A stretch of 36,623 nt of DNA from CAYNRQ01 sp964399875 (GTDB taxonomy: Archaea > Aenigmatarchaeota > Aenigmatarchaeia > QMZP01). The notes beneath the pieces were generated by a model. It was not told the origin of the DNA and did not search any database. It saw nothing but the letters and a program-made list of their open reading frames with translations. The stretch lies in NCBI GenBank assembly GCA_964399875.1, contig CAYNRQ010000003.1:1-36623 (forward strand), read 5' to 3'. Below, piece after piece: positions 6,956 through 15,457 of the stretch. How positions within the stretch are numbered: position 1 is the stretch's first letter; each line of letters opens with the position of its first letter. The position numbers were made by a program, and so were the translations under genes.

Positions 6956-7969
6956 TTATAATAGATTTTCTTTTTTGAGCAAATTCTTTAACTCTTCCTT
7001 AGAAATCGGTATTATGTTGGCAGAAGAGTAATTCTTTTGTTCAGCTTCTTTCATAGTGGGGTAATATGATCTATCAACTTCCAACAATACTTCATCTATT
7101 TCAGGTAATATGATAAACATATCTTTTGTTTCCAATGCTCTTTTAGCTTCTTCTGCTGTCATGAGCTCTTCATACATCTTTTCCCCTGGTTTTGCGCCAA
7201 TGGTTTTTAATTCTATTTTATTGCCTCCCATTTCCTCTATCATTGTATTGGCTAAATCAATAGGCCTTGTGACCAGCATTTTGAATACAAATATCTCTCC
7301 ACACTGCGCAATTTCGGTTGCTTTTAATAATAGGTTAACAGCCTGTTGGGTTGACATTATGAATCTTGTCATGCCTTTGTCTGTTATTGTTAGTGGTCCT
7401 CCTTTCTTTATCTGCTTTTTAAACAGGGGTATTATAGATCCTCTAGAGCCTATAACATTACCAAACCGCACACTTGAGAATTGGGTTTTCTTTGAACCCT
7501 TGTAATAATTTGCAGCTGTTATCATCCTTTCTCCAAGGAGCTTTGTTGCTCCCATAACATTGCATGGACTGACAGCTTTGTCACTGCTAGTAAATATAAC
7601 CTTTTCTACCTCTTTTTCCATTGCAACATCAATTATATTTTGTGTACCTATTACATTGGTTTTTACAGCTTCGAATGGGTTATATTCGCATGAAAAAACA
7701 TGTTTTAATGCAGCCATATGGAAAACTATATCTATGCCTTCCATTGCTATAGAAAGTCTTTCCTTATCACAAACATTGCCTAAAAGAAATCTTAGTTTAT
7801 TTTCATGTTCTTTAAGTTCTTCCTGAAGCTCGAACTGTCTTGTTTCATCCAGATCAAGTATTCTTATCACTGAAGGTTCATATTTTAATAGTTCTTTTAT
7901 TGTTATTTCCCCTATTGAACCTGTTCCACCTGTTATCAGTATTTTTTTGTTTTTAAATATGTTCTTCAT
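6956..7969 (-). CDS. Nucleotide-sugar 4,6-dehydratase (PseB/CapD type)
   Basis: This 337-residue extended SDR protein has the NAD(P) motif GGTGSIG at residues 14-20. The dehydratase signature is FTSSDKAVSPCNVMGATK, with S129, D130, K131 and K143. The usual active-site Tyr is Met (M139). That S-M-K pattern occurs in CapD/WbpM-like UDP-GlcNAc 4,6-dehydratases, whereas PseB normally has YGATK. RFGNVIGSRGSIIPLFKKQI is another family hallmark. It probably makes a UDP-4-keto-6-deoxy-hexosamine, the first committed step of the locus, for the aminotransferase downstream. It follows the GT gene at 7974 by only 4 nt. Confidence 0.85.
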   Translation of the reverse strand: MKNIFKNKKILITGGTGSIGEITIKELLKYEPSVIRILDLDETRQFELQEELKEHENKLRFLLGNVCDKERLSIAMEGIDIVFHMAALKHVFSCEYNPFEAVKTNVIGTQNIIDVAMEKEVEKVIFTSSDKAVSPCNVMGATKLLGERMITAANYYKGSKKTQFSSVRFGNVIGSRGSIIPLFKKQIKKGGPLTITDKGMTRFIMSTQQAVNLLLKATEIAQCGEIFVFKMLVTRPIDLANTMIEEMGGNKIELKTIGAKPGEKMYEELMTAEEAKRALETKDMFIILPEIDEVLLEVDRSYYPTMKEAEQKNYSSANIIPISKEELKNLLKKENLL

Positions 7970-7973
7970 GAAA

Positions 7974-9338
7974 TCACACTACAGCTCTTATTTTATCTTC
8001 GATCTCTTTTACCATGTCATTAAATCCTTTACTATATTCCTCTTCCATAAATTTAAGGCTATCGGCTGACTTCTTCCACCTCAATTTCAGGTAAATGTTT
8101 CTCAACATCTTTCTGTTATAAATGAAGTGTTTGATTACCCTTCTTAGATCATGTTTGAATATGTATTTAATCAGGTGCTTGGCCATCCTTCTTTTAGGTT
8201 TTATATCATGTGTCTTTATATAATTATCTATGAATTCCGCGGCCCTTTTGGTCGATTTTCCGTCCACCCTATAATACCATTCCCTGGTGAACATATTCCT
8301 TTTGTTTGTTATCCCATTTGGTATTTTTCCACCTTTTATGTAATGCTTGATCCATTTCAGCAACTCTTTATAGTTCCTTACTATATTGCTTCCTTCAACA
8401 AACTTGGCTAAATCTTTTTCATATTTTTTTATGAAAGACATGGTGATGACAGGTTTATTTAAAAACCATGCTTCTGTTGATGCTGTGGTGTTTGTATGTA
8501 GTAGGATATCTGTATTGTTTAAAACATCCCATAACCATTCCCTCTTGATTATAGTAACATTTTTCAATTTCTCCTTAGCTAATCTTTTAATATAATAATC
8601 AGCACTTCCCCATGGATGAATCTTGATGATAAAATTGGCATTTATTTCTTTTGCTAGTCTAAAAAAGTTATTTGTAGCGAGTTCCCTTATCTCTGATTGT
8701 GTTTTTTTCAGAAACTTCAAGAGTTTTAGTGTTTCAACATGATCCAAGCTTTTATCTGCATGTTTCATATTCATTGATGCAAAAATAAGATTTTCTGCAT
8801 ATAGAATATTCTTTTTGTTTGGATCTAATCTGTATTTTTTACAGAAAGATTTTCTGTTCATCATTATTTTAGATAATGGAAGTTTGTATATATCAAATCT
8901 TGGGCTTCCACAAATTTTAATCTTGTCTTGTTTCATCCCTGTTTTTTTTATAAAAACTTTACCGAAATTTTTACTCCACACTAGATTTAGATCAATAGCC
9001 TCATCATAATTTTCTGTACATCTCTTTTCCTTCGGAGGAAAAAAGCTATCTATTGCGAGTTTATCCAAATATCCGCCTTCTGTCCATAGATTTACAACAT
9101 GTGTGCCCAAAACCTTTGCATATTTTGCCATTGTGGCACCATGAAACTGTATTACCTGACCCAAAACTATTACATGTGGAAGAAATTTGAACATAATAAA
9201 AAAATTATCTGTATTGCCATCTTGCAATTTAACTTTATAGCCTTTTTTTTCTAACAACATCTTCAAATAAGTAAGTCCCAAAGTATCTCTAAATCTGTTA
9301 TGTACATTCAGTAATATACGTTTCTCTTCCATATTCAT
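7974..9338 (-). CDS. GT-B-like surface carbohydrate transferase
   Basis: This 454-residue protein has two Rossmann-like halves. The N-terminal half contains VHNRFRDTLGLTYLKMLLEK and HVIVLGQVIQFHGATMAKYA. The C-terminal half contains IIKIHPWGSADYY and LLHTNTTASTEAWFLNKPVI, a nucleotide-sugar/CDP-alcohol type binding loop seen in CDP-glycerol phosphotransferase-like and 'surface carbohydrate biosynthesis' proteins. A basic C-terminal tail follows (about residues 370-430), which may help membrane association. The likely role is transfer of a sugar or polyol phosphate to a surface glycan. No transmembrane segment is seen. The family assignment is by pattern only. Confidence 0.6.
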   Translation of the reverse strand: MNMEEKRILLNVHNRFRDTLGLTYLKMLLEKKGYKVKLQDGNTDNFFIMFKFLPHVIVLGQVIQFHGATMAKYAKVLGTHVVNLWTEGGYLDKLAIDSFFPPKEKRCTENYDEAIDLNLVWSKNFGKVFIKKTGMKQDKIKICGSPRFDIYKLPLSKIMMNRKSFCKKYRLDPNKKNILYAENLIFASMNMKHADKSLDHVETLKLLKFLKKTQSEIRELATNNFFRLAKEINANFIIKIHPWGSADYYIKRLAKEKLKNVTIIKREWLWDVLNNTDILLHTNTTASTEAWFLNKPVITMSFIKKYEKDLAKFVEGSNIVRNYKELLKWIKHYIKGGKIPNGITNKRNMFTREWYYRVDGKSTKRAAEFIDNYIKTHDIKPKRRMAKHLIKYIFKHDLRRVIKHFIYNRKMLRNIYLKLRWKKSADSLKFMEEEYSKGFNDMVKEIEDKIRAVV

Positions 9339-9403
9339 TCAATATTTCATAATTAATATAAATATATGCTTATAAGCGAAGATATGTGATCATGTTATTC
9401 GGA

Positions 9404-11059
9404 TTATTCACATGTATATCTATGGTCTTTATTATATACGAGAGTCCCATCTTTCATGTTATAATACTTGCGGAACTTCTTGAACTTATAAAGAAGAATC
9501 CTTATAGCAGAAACAGGGTTTATATTTATCCTGTAAAGTCTTCCAGGAAAACCATATTCCCTTCTTATTTTTTTATTAGTGAAATCTGTGTTCATGTGTT
9601 TATAATAAACACCATTATTGGTGTGGTGCACACCGCCCTGCCTTGCAAAGCTAAGAACGAAATTGCCCTCGAGTTGATGATATCCTACCTCTTTCATGCT
9701 GGACACATCTGTTACAGATTTCTCTGGCATATGCTTGAGTGGTTGTGGAAAAAAGTCTCTTTCAAAAGTACCATCCAATATATTACCTAAGCATCTGAAG
9801 CAGGAGTAATCTGTTCCTACATTGCCTTCATTGGTTATAAAAAAGTAGTCTGTTCCATGGTATGCTTCTTTTCCTATACCCCACCCTCTTCTTCTATTAA
9901 GCATATGTTTTATTGTTGCATCGTCTGCATACTTTGATATAAACATTCTTTCTTTGTTTGTGTAGCTCATAGGATAAAGCTTTCCCTTGTATATTCCATC
10001 AAAGGCCCTTACATGAACTACAAACCCATGCTTATTGAATATATTGAAGTGCTTTTCGAATTTATTCATATGTGGGGGGTACATAACATAAACAACAGGG
10101 CACTCTATACCATGCTTTCTGAGGAAAAGTAATTTCTCCAGGAATTTTTCTATTGTTGTTTCTGTTGGGTGAAATGACGCGTTTATATTGAGCCTTCCTT
10201 CTTTCACTAGCTTTGCTTTTACCAATCTATCAAGTTTCTGAGAAAGATTGCTTGTCATCATCATTCTCCAGTTTGGTTCTGATGCTATCATATCAAGAAG
10301 ATCATAAAAATACTTACCAAGCATTGGTTCACCATAGCTTACATAAAAAACAAGGTGCTGATTGCCGAATGTTCTCTTGAATGCATCTCGCCATTTTTTC
10401 ATAGGGCCTTTGAAACCGCTTATCTTTGGTTTAAGCCTCCAGTCACTACAATAAGGACATCTATAATTACAGGGTGCAGCACATCCATCATAACCAAAAA
10501 GTATTGTGGTGTATTCTCTTGGGACGGTATCCATTAGAACTTCTGAGATAAGCCTGTACCCTTTTTTGTTTGGGTGTATGCTGTCTGACAGTCCACGCCA
10601 TATAGGTCTTATCTTTTTCCTCCATACAGCATTCACATCCGCGAGCTTTAATCCCCTTTCCTTTGCAATATTTCTTATTATTTTGTTATATTCATCTACC
10701 CTCGGATCTGTGCCCTTGAAGATACCATGATATGATGGTATTATGGACATCAGGACAACCCTTATCTTTTCTTTTTCAAGTGTATCAATGATTTTTATTA
10801 TATTTTTTCTGAAAGCCTTTTTATTCACACCCTTTCTCCAGTCATTCATACCAAAACCAATCAGAACGACTTTTGGTTTGTAGTTTAAGATGTTTTTTAA
10901 TCTCAAAAGGCCATCAGAAGAAGTCTCTCCACCAACCCCCGCATTCACAACAGTTATCTTTTTTTCTTTATACCTATTTCTAAGCTCTTTCTCGAATGTT
11001 TCGGTACATCCCTTAACTATGGAATCACCAAACATCACCAAATTAAATGGGTTTTCCAT
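9404..11059 (-). CDS. SGNH/GDSL hydrolase fused to radical SAM domain
   Basis: This 551-residue protein has two enzyme domains. Residues 1-180 are an SGNH hydrolase: block I FGDSIVKG (S13), Gly block NAGVGGET, Asn block GFGMND (N72) and the Asp-His pair SDSIHP (D159, H162). Residues 185-551 begin with CNYRCPYC (C197, C201, C204), the CxxxCxxC 4Fe-4S motif of radical SAM enzymes. VSYGEPM is the SAM-binding GGE equivalent, and SCFRCLGN may hold extra cluster cysteines. The upstream gene stops at 11061, so ATG at 11059 (1-nt gap) was preferred over GTG at 11068. Inferred role: removal or movement of an acyl group coupled to radical modification of a glycan or lipid. The substrate is unknown. Confidence 0.8.
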   Translation of the reverse strand: MENPFNLVMFGDSIVKGCTETFEKELRNRYKEKKITVVNAGVGGETSSDGLLRLKNILNYKPKVVLIGFGMNDWRKGVNKKAFRKNIIKIIDTLEKEKIRVVLMSIIPSYHGIFKGTDPRVDEYNKIIRNIAKERGLKLADVNAVWRKKIRPIWRGLSDSIHPNKKGYRLISEVLMDTVPREYTTILFGYDGCAAPCNYRCPYCSDWRLKPKISGFKGPMKKWRDAFKRTFGNQHLVFYVSYGEPMLGKYFYDLLDMIASEPNWRMMMTSNLSQKLDRLVKAKLVKEGRLNINASFHPTETTIEKFLEKLLFLRKHGIECPVVYVMYPPHMNKFEKHFNIFNKHGFVVHVRAFDGIYKGKLYPMSYTNKERMFISKYADDATIKHMLNRRRGWGIGKEAYHGTDYFFITNEGNVGTDYSCFRCLGNILDGTFERDFFPQPLKHMPEKSVTDVSSMKEVGYHQLEGNFVLSFARQGGVHHTNNGVYYKHMNTDFTNKKIRREYGFPGRLYRININPVSAIRILLYKFKKFRKYYNMKDGTLVYNKDHRYTCE

Positions 11060-11060
11060 G

Positions 11061-12395
11061 TCAACCACTCAGGGTATTTATTAACTTTAATATTTTTAAA
11101 TAAAATGGCAATCCTGCCATACTTACTTTGTATTTTCTGAGTATTTTGTAAAAGATTAAAAGGGGGATTAAAGGTGATGTCTTAAATGTCATTACAAGAC
11201 CTTCCCTGAATAGCTGGTTTTTAGTGGGTTTGTTATTCAGAAGTTTGTGCATTAATTTTGCGCTTCCTGCAGATTTCTCAGATATTGTGGGTATTTTATT
11301 TTTCAGTTTATTTCTTATCTTTGCCTTGTTTTTCATTAGTTTTTCTATCTTTTTCAATAAAACATCTTTCTTAAAATCAGCCATCTTTATGATATACTCA
11401 TCCTGGTCTATCAGTTTCATAAACGCATCCACTTTTGGGTCATAACTTATAGCTATCATAGGAATGTTCAGAATAGCTGCAAAAACCAATGAATGGAGTC
11501 TCATACCTATAATAAAATCAAAACTGCCCATTCTTTTTATAAGGTCATGGTATGTGCATTCCTTGTTTATTATCTCTGTGTTTTGTGGACCAGTTATATT
11601 TATTATATCCTCGAGTACACCCACATCATAGTCTCCGCCTTTTTTTAAAAAACTAAGAGGGAAAAGCACAATCTTCCTTTCTTTTTTTATTTGATCTATA
11701 ACATCAGATATCGTTCTCTTGAAACCAGTAAAGCTTGAATGTGATCCGCCGAATTCTTCACTGAACTTTTTATTCTTCTTTGACATGTATTCTTCTTTGT
11801 ATGTCCAGTGCCTTAGATTTATACCAATCGTGTTAGAATGATGTTCTAGATTGAATCTGGAATGTAGAGTAAAAACAGAATCAGCGCCTATGTAGACATC
11901 ATTTTTTATACCCAATGCCCTGAGTTTATTTTCAGATTCCTTGTCCCTTAGTGTTATAAGGTCTATCTTACTGCATACATTTCTCATGTAATACTTGGTC
12001 ATGCTGTTGTATATCAGGCCAACACCACCATTAAAATACATGACTGGGGTTCCTATTAGTTTAGACATTATCACATTGTTTAACCATATAATCTGATTGC
12101 CTCCCAATCCGCTATCAAACAGAAGGGTTCCACCACCCAATATGAACAAATCTGCCCTGTATATCTCTTTTAGGCGCTTGAAAAAAGATTTTATTCCTCT
12201 TCTTTGGATGGATTTAACACCGTGTTCTAGGGATGTTGCTTTTGGGTTGTCAGAAAATACTGTTATCTCTATATCAGGTTCCAGTTTCTTTATTAGATAT
12301 ATGGCTGCTGCTAACTGGGCCTCATCACCCAGGTTCCTTTCTCCATACCAACCTGAGATTACTACTCTTTTGGGGTGTTTTTGTGTTCTGTTCAT
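11061..12395 (-). CDS. Polysaccharide pyruvyltransferase family protein
   Basis: This 444-residue protein starts with the family signature SGWYGERNLGDEAQLAAAI. It continues with LFILGGGTLLFDSG, TLRDKESENKLRALG and the C-terminal FIIGMRLHSLVFAAILNIPM, all hallmarks of CsaB/WcaK-type pyruvyl (ketal) transferases. The last ~60 residues (after SEKSAGSAKL) extend beyond the usual fold. They include a hydrophobic segment (PLIPLLIFYKIL) that could touch the membrane. It probably adds a pyruvate ketal from phosphoenolpyruvate to a surface polysaccharide, although some relatives act as polymer-export or glycosyl transferases. It shares a divergent promoter region with the plus-strand gene at 12479. 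Confidence 0.8.
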   Translation of the reverse strand: MNRTQKHPKRVVISGWYGERNLGDEAQLAAAIYLIKKLEPDIEITVFSDNPKATSLEHGVKSIQRRGIKSFFKRLKEIYRADLFILGGGTLLFDSGLGGNQIIWLNNVIMSKLIGTPVMYFNGGVGLIYNSMTKYYMRNVCSKIDLITLRDKESENKLRALGIKNDVYIGADSVFTLHSRFNLEHHSNTIGINLRHWTYKEEYMSKKNKKFSEEFGGSHSSFTGFKRTISDVIDQIKKERKIVLFPLSFLKKGGDYDVGVLEDIINITGPQNTEIINKECTYHDLIKRMGSFDFIIGMRLHSLVFAAILNIPMIAISYDPKVDAFMKLIDQDEYIIKMADFKKDVLLKKIEKLMKNKAKIRNKLKNKIPTISEKSAGSAKLMHKLLNNKPTKNQLFREGLVMTFKTSPLIPLLIFYKILRKYKVSMAGLPFYLKILKLINTLSG

Positions 12396-12430
12396 ATCGA
12401 TCTCGATATCTATTATATGCCTGATAATAT

Positions 12431-12442
12431 TTTAAATATATA
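12431..12442 (+). promoter_or_regulatory. AT-rich TATA-like box in divergent intergenic region
   Basis: TTTAAATATATA lies about 37-48 nt upstream of the ATG at 12479 and 36 nt or more from the divergent start at 12395. The 83-bp gap must serve both transcription units. Only the plus-strand box is reasonably placed, with an expected start near 12462 just before the GAGGT ribosome-binding site. Confidence 0.35.
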
Positions 12443-12478
12443 CCACTTTTATAAATTGAAGGTGTGAGGTTGCATAGT

Positions 12479-13558
12479 ATGAGACTTTCCATGCTAAACT
12501 TATCTGATAAAAAGGAAGTGAGAGATTTTATAAGGTTTAATAAGAGGGTTTTTCCTGTTAGAAAGAATGTTGAGAAGCGTTTCTTTTGGCAGTACATTGA
12601 TAATCCATTTCTAAAAAGTAAGAAAAATCCTTATGTTCTGCTTTATTGTGATGATAAAGGCAGGTTGATAGGCCAATCTCTGCTTAATCCAGTCACATGG
12701 TGGTTTAGGGGGAAAAAGTATCAGGGTAACTTTGGTTGTGATTATTATGTTTTGGAAGAGAGTAGAGGAGCGAGCGGGGCGGCTTTGGCTTTCAAAACTA
12801 TCAAAGATAAAAAAGATTATTTTGCAATCGGTGTTTCAGAGGTTGCTCAGAAGATATGGAAATCCCTAGGTGTAAAAATTGTTGGAAGATTGAATCTTTT
12901 TGTTTGGTTCAAGAATCCATTTGTTCCTTTAAGGCTTTTCAAAAAAATACTATTCAAATCGAAAAAGGATCGCGGAAAATGCATAAAATTGCCTGAAAAA
13001 ATAAAGGTTAATGGCACAGAATTCAGGCTTATGGATAAAATAGACGAGTGGAAAGAGTATTACTGGAAAAACACGTTGCAATTTTCACGTTCCCTGGAGT
13101 TTTTGAAATGGAGATTTTTTGATTCGCCGAATAGGTATTGTTTTTATTTGGCTGAATCCAAGCCCAGGATGTATTTTGTTTTAAGGAAGTGTTTTCTTAG
13201 GGGAATGGAGATGCTGCTATTGGTTGATTACATGGTTCCTCATAAGAACTCCAAATTATTTGAAACAATACTCCGGGCTTCCAAGATGCTTGCCAGAAAA
13301 ATAAAATGTTATGGTATTATTGCAGGGAGTTCCCATGTGTTTTTTGACACTGAGCTGAAGAAGAGCAGTTTCGTTAATCTGAAAAGAGGTGGTGTTATAA
13401 TGACTAATACAGAAAGGGTTAATCTGGACGGTGCTTTAAAGGATAGGGATATCATATATGCAACATCAGCTGATTCTGATTATGATCTAAATTTTGAAGA
13501 GAGTGTTGAGGTAATAATGAATCAGCTTAGAAATAAAATAACACTAAAAAGAGGTTAG
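12479..13558 (+). CDS. GNAT/FemAB-like acyltransferase
   Basis: This 359-residue protein begins MRLSMLNLSDKKEVRDF. GAGGT eight nt before the ATG at 12479 supports this start; the GTG at 12464 lies in front of that site. The fold looks like a double GNAT (FemAB/MprF-like), with a VFPV..FFWQYIDNPF start common in polysaccharide-locus acetyltransferases and LEFLKWRFFDSPNRY in the second half. No classical acetyl-CoA loop is obvious. It ends 1 nt before the deacetylase gene and starts a three-gene operon with it and a glycosyltransferase. It may modify the glycan or act on an aminoacyl donor. The function is inferred from family and context only. Confidence 0.6.
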   Translation: MRLSMLNLSDKKEVRDFIRFNKRVFPVRKNVEKRFFWQYIDNPFLKSKKNPYVLLYCDDKGRLIGQSLLNPVTWWFRGKKYQGNFGCDYYVLEESRGASGAALAFKTIKDKKDYFAIGVSEVAQKIWKSLGVKIVGRLNLFVWFKNPFVPLRLFKKILFKSKKDRGKCIKLPEKIKVNGTEFRLMDKIDEWKEYYWKNTLQFSRSLEFLKWRFFDSPNRYCFYLAESKPRMYFVLRKCFLRGMEMLLLVDYMVPHKNSKLFETILRASKMLARKIKCYGIIAGSSHVFFDTELKKSSFVNLKRGGVIMTNTERVNLDGALKDRDIIYATSADSDYDLNFEESVEVIMNQLRNKITLKRG

Positions 13559-13559
13559 A

Positions 13560-14408
13560 ATGAAAATCGGGTTTGCTTTGCTGGCTGAACGCTTATTGTG
13601 TGGGTTTATTTACTACACTGGTCTTTTTTCATTATACAAAATGTGCAGAGGCTCTAACAAAACTATAATTTTAACTTATCATAGGATTATATCAGATGAA
13701 AGCAAAAGAAGTTCTCAAATATTGTCAAAAAAGAATTTTGAAGAGCATGTAAGATATCTTGTTAAAAACTATAAAATAATATCCTTGGCTGAATTTGCAA
13801 AATGTGTTACTTCAAAGAAAAATCCACCTGAGAATTCTGTTGTTATAACCTTTGATGATGGGTATAAAGACAATTTCACTAATGCTTATCCTGTGTTAAA
13901 AAAATACAATGCACATGCAACAATTTTTTTAATAACAGGGCTTATTGGCTCTAAAGGATTCTTGACATGGGATGAAATAAAGAAAATGGTAGGTGTTGTT
14001 GATTTTGGTGCACACACCGTTGAACATCATATATTGACAAGCATGCCTCTTGGTAAGGCGAAACAAGAAATTATAAAATCCAAGAGAGGGATTGAAAAGA
14101 AGACGGGCAAGAGCGTAACTGCCTTTAGTTATCCGCGTGGTGGTTGGGGTGATTTTAATAAGGATATTAAAAAATTAGTCAGGGATGCTGGATTTTCATG
14201 TGCTGTTACAACCATAAATGGCGATAATAATAAAGAAAGTGACCTCTATGAGCTTAGAAGGATAGGCATGTCGCATGAGAATAGTATTATTGTTTTTAAG
14301 GTTAAGTCAAGTGGTATGCTTAACTCTTTGCTAAGGAGATTCAAAAGAAGGGCCAAGTTATCTGTTTCTGGTCATGCCGAGACTAAACTTTTTAAATATC
14401 CATATTAA
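13560..14408 (+). CDS. NodB-type polysaccharide deacetylase
   Basis: This 282-residue protein carries the carbohydrate esterase 4 motifs TFDDGYKDNF (D99/D100) and GAHTVEH (H152, H156 metal ligands), plus FSYPRGGWGD. LTYHRII at residues 39-45 is the usual family opening. The first ~27 residues are hydrophobic (FALLAERLLCGFIYYTGLF) and may anchor it in the membrane. It removes N-acetyl or O-acetyl groups from sugar polymers or a lipid-linked precursor, with a metal ion. It follows the acyltransferase by 1 nt, so translation is probably coupled. Confidence 0.85.
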   Translation: MKIGFALLAERLLCGFIYYTGLFSLYKMCRGSNKTIILTYHRIISDESKRSSQILSKKNFEEHVRYLVKNYKIISLAEFAKCVTSKKNPPENSVVITFDDGYKDNFTNAYPVLKKYNAHATIFLITGLIGSKGFLTWDEIKKMVGVVDFGAHTVEHHILTSMPLGKAKQEIIKSKRGIEKKTGKSVTAFSYPRGGWGDFNKDIKKLVRDAGFSCAVTTINGDNNKESDLYELRRIGMSHENSIIVFKVKSSGMLNSLLRRFKRRAKLSVSGHAETKLFKYPY

Positions 14409-14419
14409 TCCTTCTAATC

Positions 14420-15457
14420 ATGATTGGCATATTGACGATGGCTGATATGCAGAGAAGGGATGGAAGCTCTATAAGACCTGATCTTGAAGCCCAAGGATTG
14501 CTGAAAAACGGGTTCAGGGACTTCAAGGTATTCAGCCCCAACCCTAGGAAAGACGCCCCATACAAGCAGGAAAAGGTTTCTGTAAAAAAGATGAGGGGTC
14601 GTGTTTTGCCTTTTGTTAGGAAAAGATTAGGTGTTGATATTGTTCATGCACATCAATTAAGTGCGATGATATTAAAACAGAGATTTATAACAGATATGCA
14701 TGGATTCGGAATAAAGGAGAAAGAGCAGATTAGATATAACCCTGTAAAGGGCTTTTTTCTACCAAGAATTGCAAAGAGAATAGAAATCAGAACAATAAAA
14801 GATGCGGAAAAATTAATCGTTGCATCAAACTCCATAAAAGAAGACATTCTTGAGTATTTTAATGATTTGAATCTGGATATAACTGTAGTTAATAATATGA
14901 TAAAACCTGAAGATTACAAAAAAACAAAACAAAAGGAATTGGTTGTTGGGATTGTAGGAGGTTTTACAAATGACTGGGGTGTTGAAAATCTTAAGATGCT
15001 TTATGAGATGCTGAAGATTGGATGTGATTTTCCTATAAAAACAGTTGGTGATATAACAGATGGCCAGATGAGAATGTTCGAGGAATTCCCAAACTTGAAA
15101 CACCTTGGGAGGGTGAGTAATAAGGAATATATGGAGTTCTTGCGAAGTATATCTGTTCTTCTTTTGCCATTTCCACCGCAGTGTGGCGGTGGTGGGTCAA
15201 AAAACAAACTTCTTGAGGCGGCTGCAAGCTCTATTCCGATTGTTTCAACACCAGCAGGAGCAATTGGTTTTGATGAAAAGGATCTGATACTTATAGGGAA
15301 AACAGCAAAAAGCCTTATTAAAAGGATAAAAGAACTTGAGAATAAAAGCAGGAGGTCGCAAATGGGCAGAAAACTTAGGGAAACCATAGAGAAAAACTAT
15401 AATTACAAGACAGAAGCGAAAAAACTGATAAAGATATATTCAGCTCTGGATTACTGA
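14420..15457 (+). CDS. GT4-like glycosyltransferase
   Basis: This 345-residue protein is a GT-B family 4-like transferase with a shortened N-terminal domain. VDIVHAHQLSAMIL is the acceptor-side motif. LVVGIVGGFTNDWGVENL opens the donor domain, and LLPFPPQCGGGGSKNKLLEA with SSIPIVSTPAGAIG gives the E-x7-E-like donor loop. It probably adds one sugar in assembly of the surface glycan. It lies 11 nt after the deacetylase. Its last 18 nt overlap the convergent glycosyltransferase gene on the other strand. The sugar and acceptor are unknown. Confidence 0.75.
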   Translation: MIGILTMADMQRRDGSSIRPDLEAQGLLKNGFRDFKVFSPNPRKDAPYKQEKVSVKKMRGRVLPFVRKRLGVDIVHAHQLSAMILKQRFITDMHGFGIKEKEQIRYNPVKGFFLPRIAKRIEIRTIKDAEKLIVASNSIKEDILEYFNDLNLDITVVNNMIKPEDYKKTKQKELVVGIVGGFTNDWGVENLKMLYEMLKIGCDFPIKTVGDITDGQMRMFEEFPNLKHLGRVSNKEYMEFLRSISVLLLPFPPQCGGGGSKNKLLEAAASSIPIVSTPAGAIGFDEKDLILIGKTAKSLIKRIKELENKSRRSQMGRKLRETIEKNYNYKTEAKKLIKIYSALDY

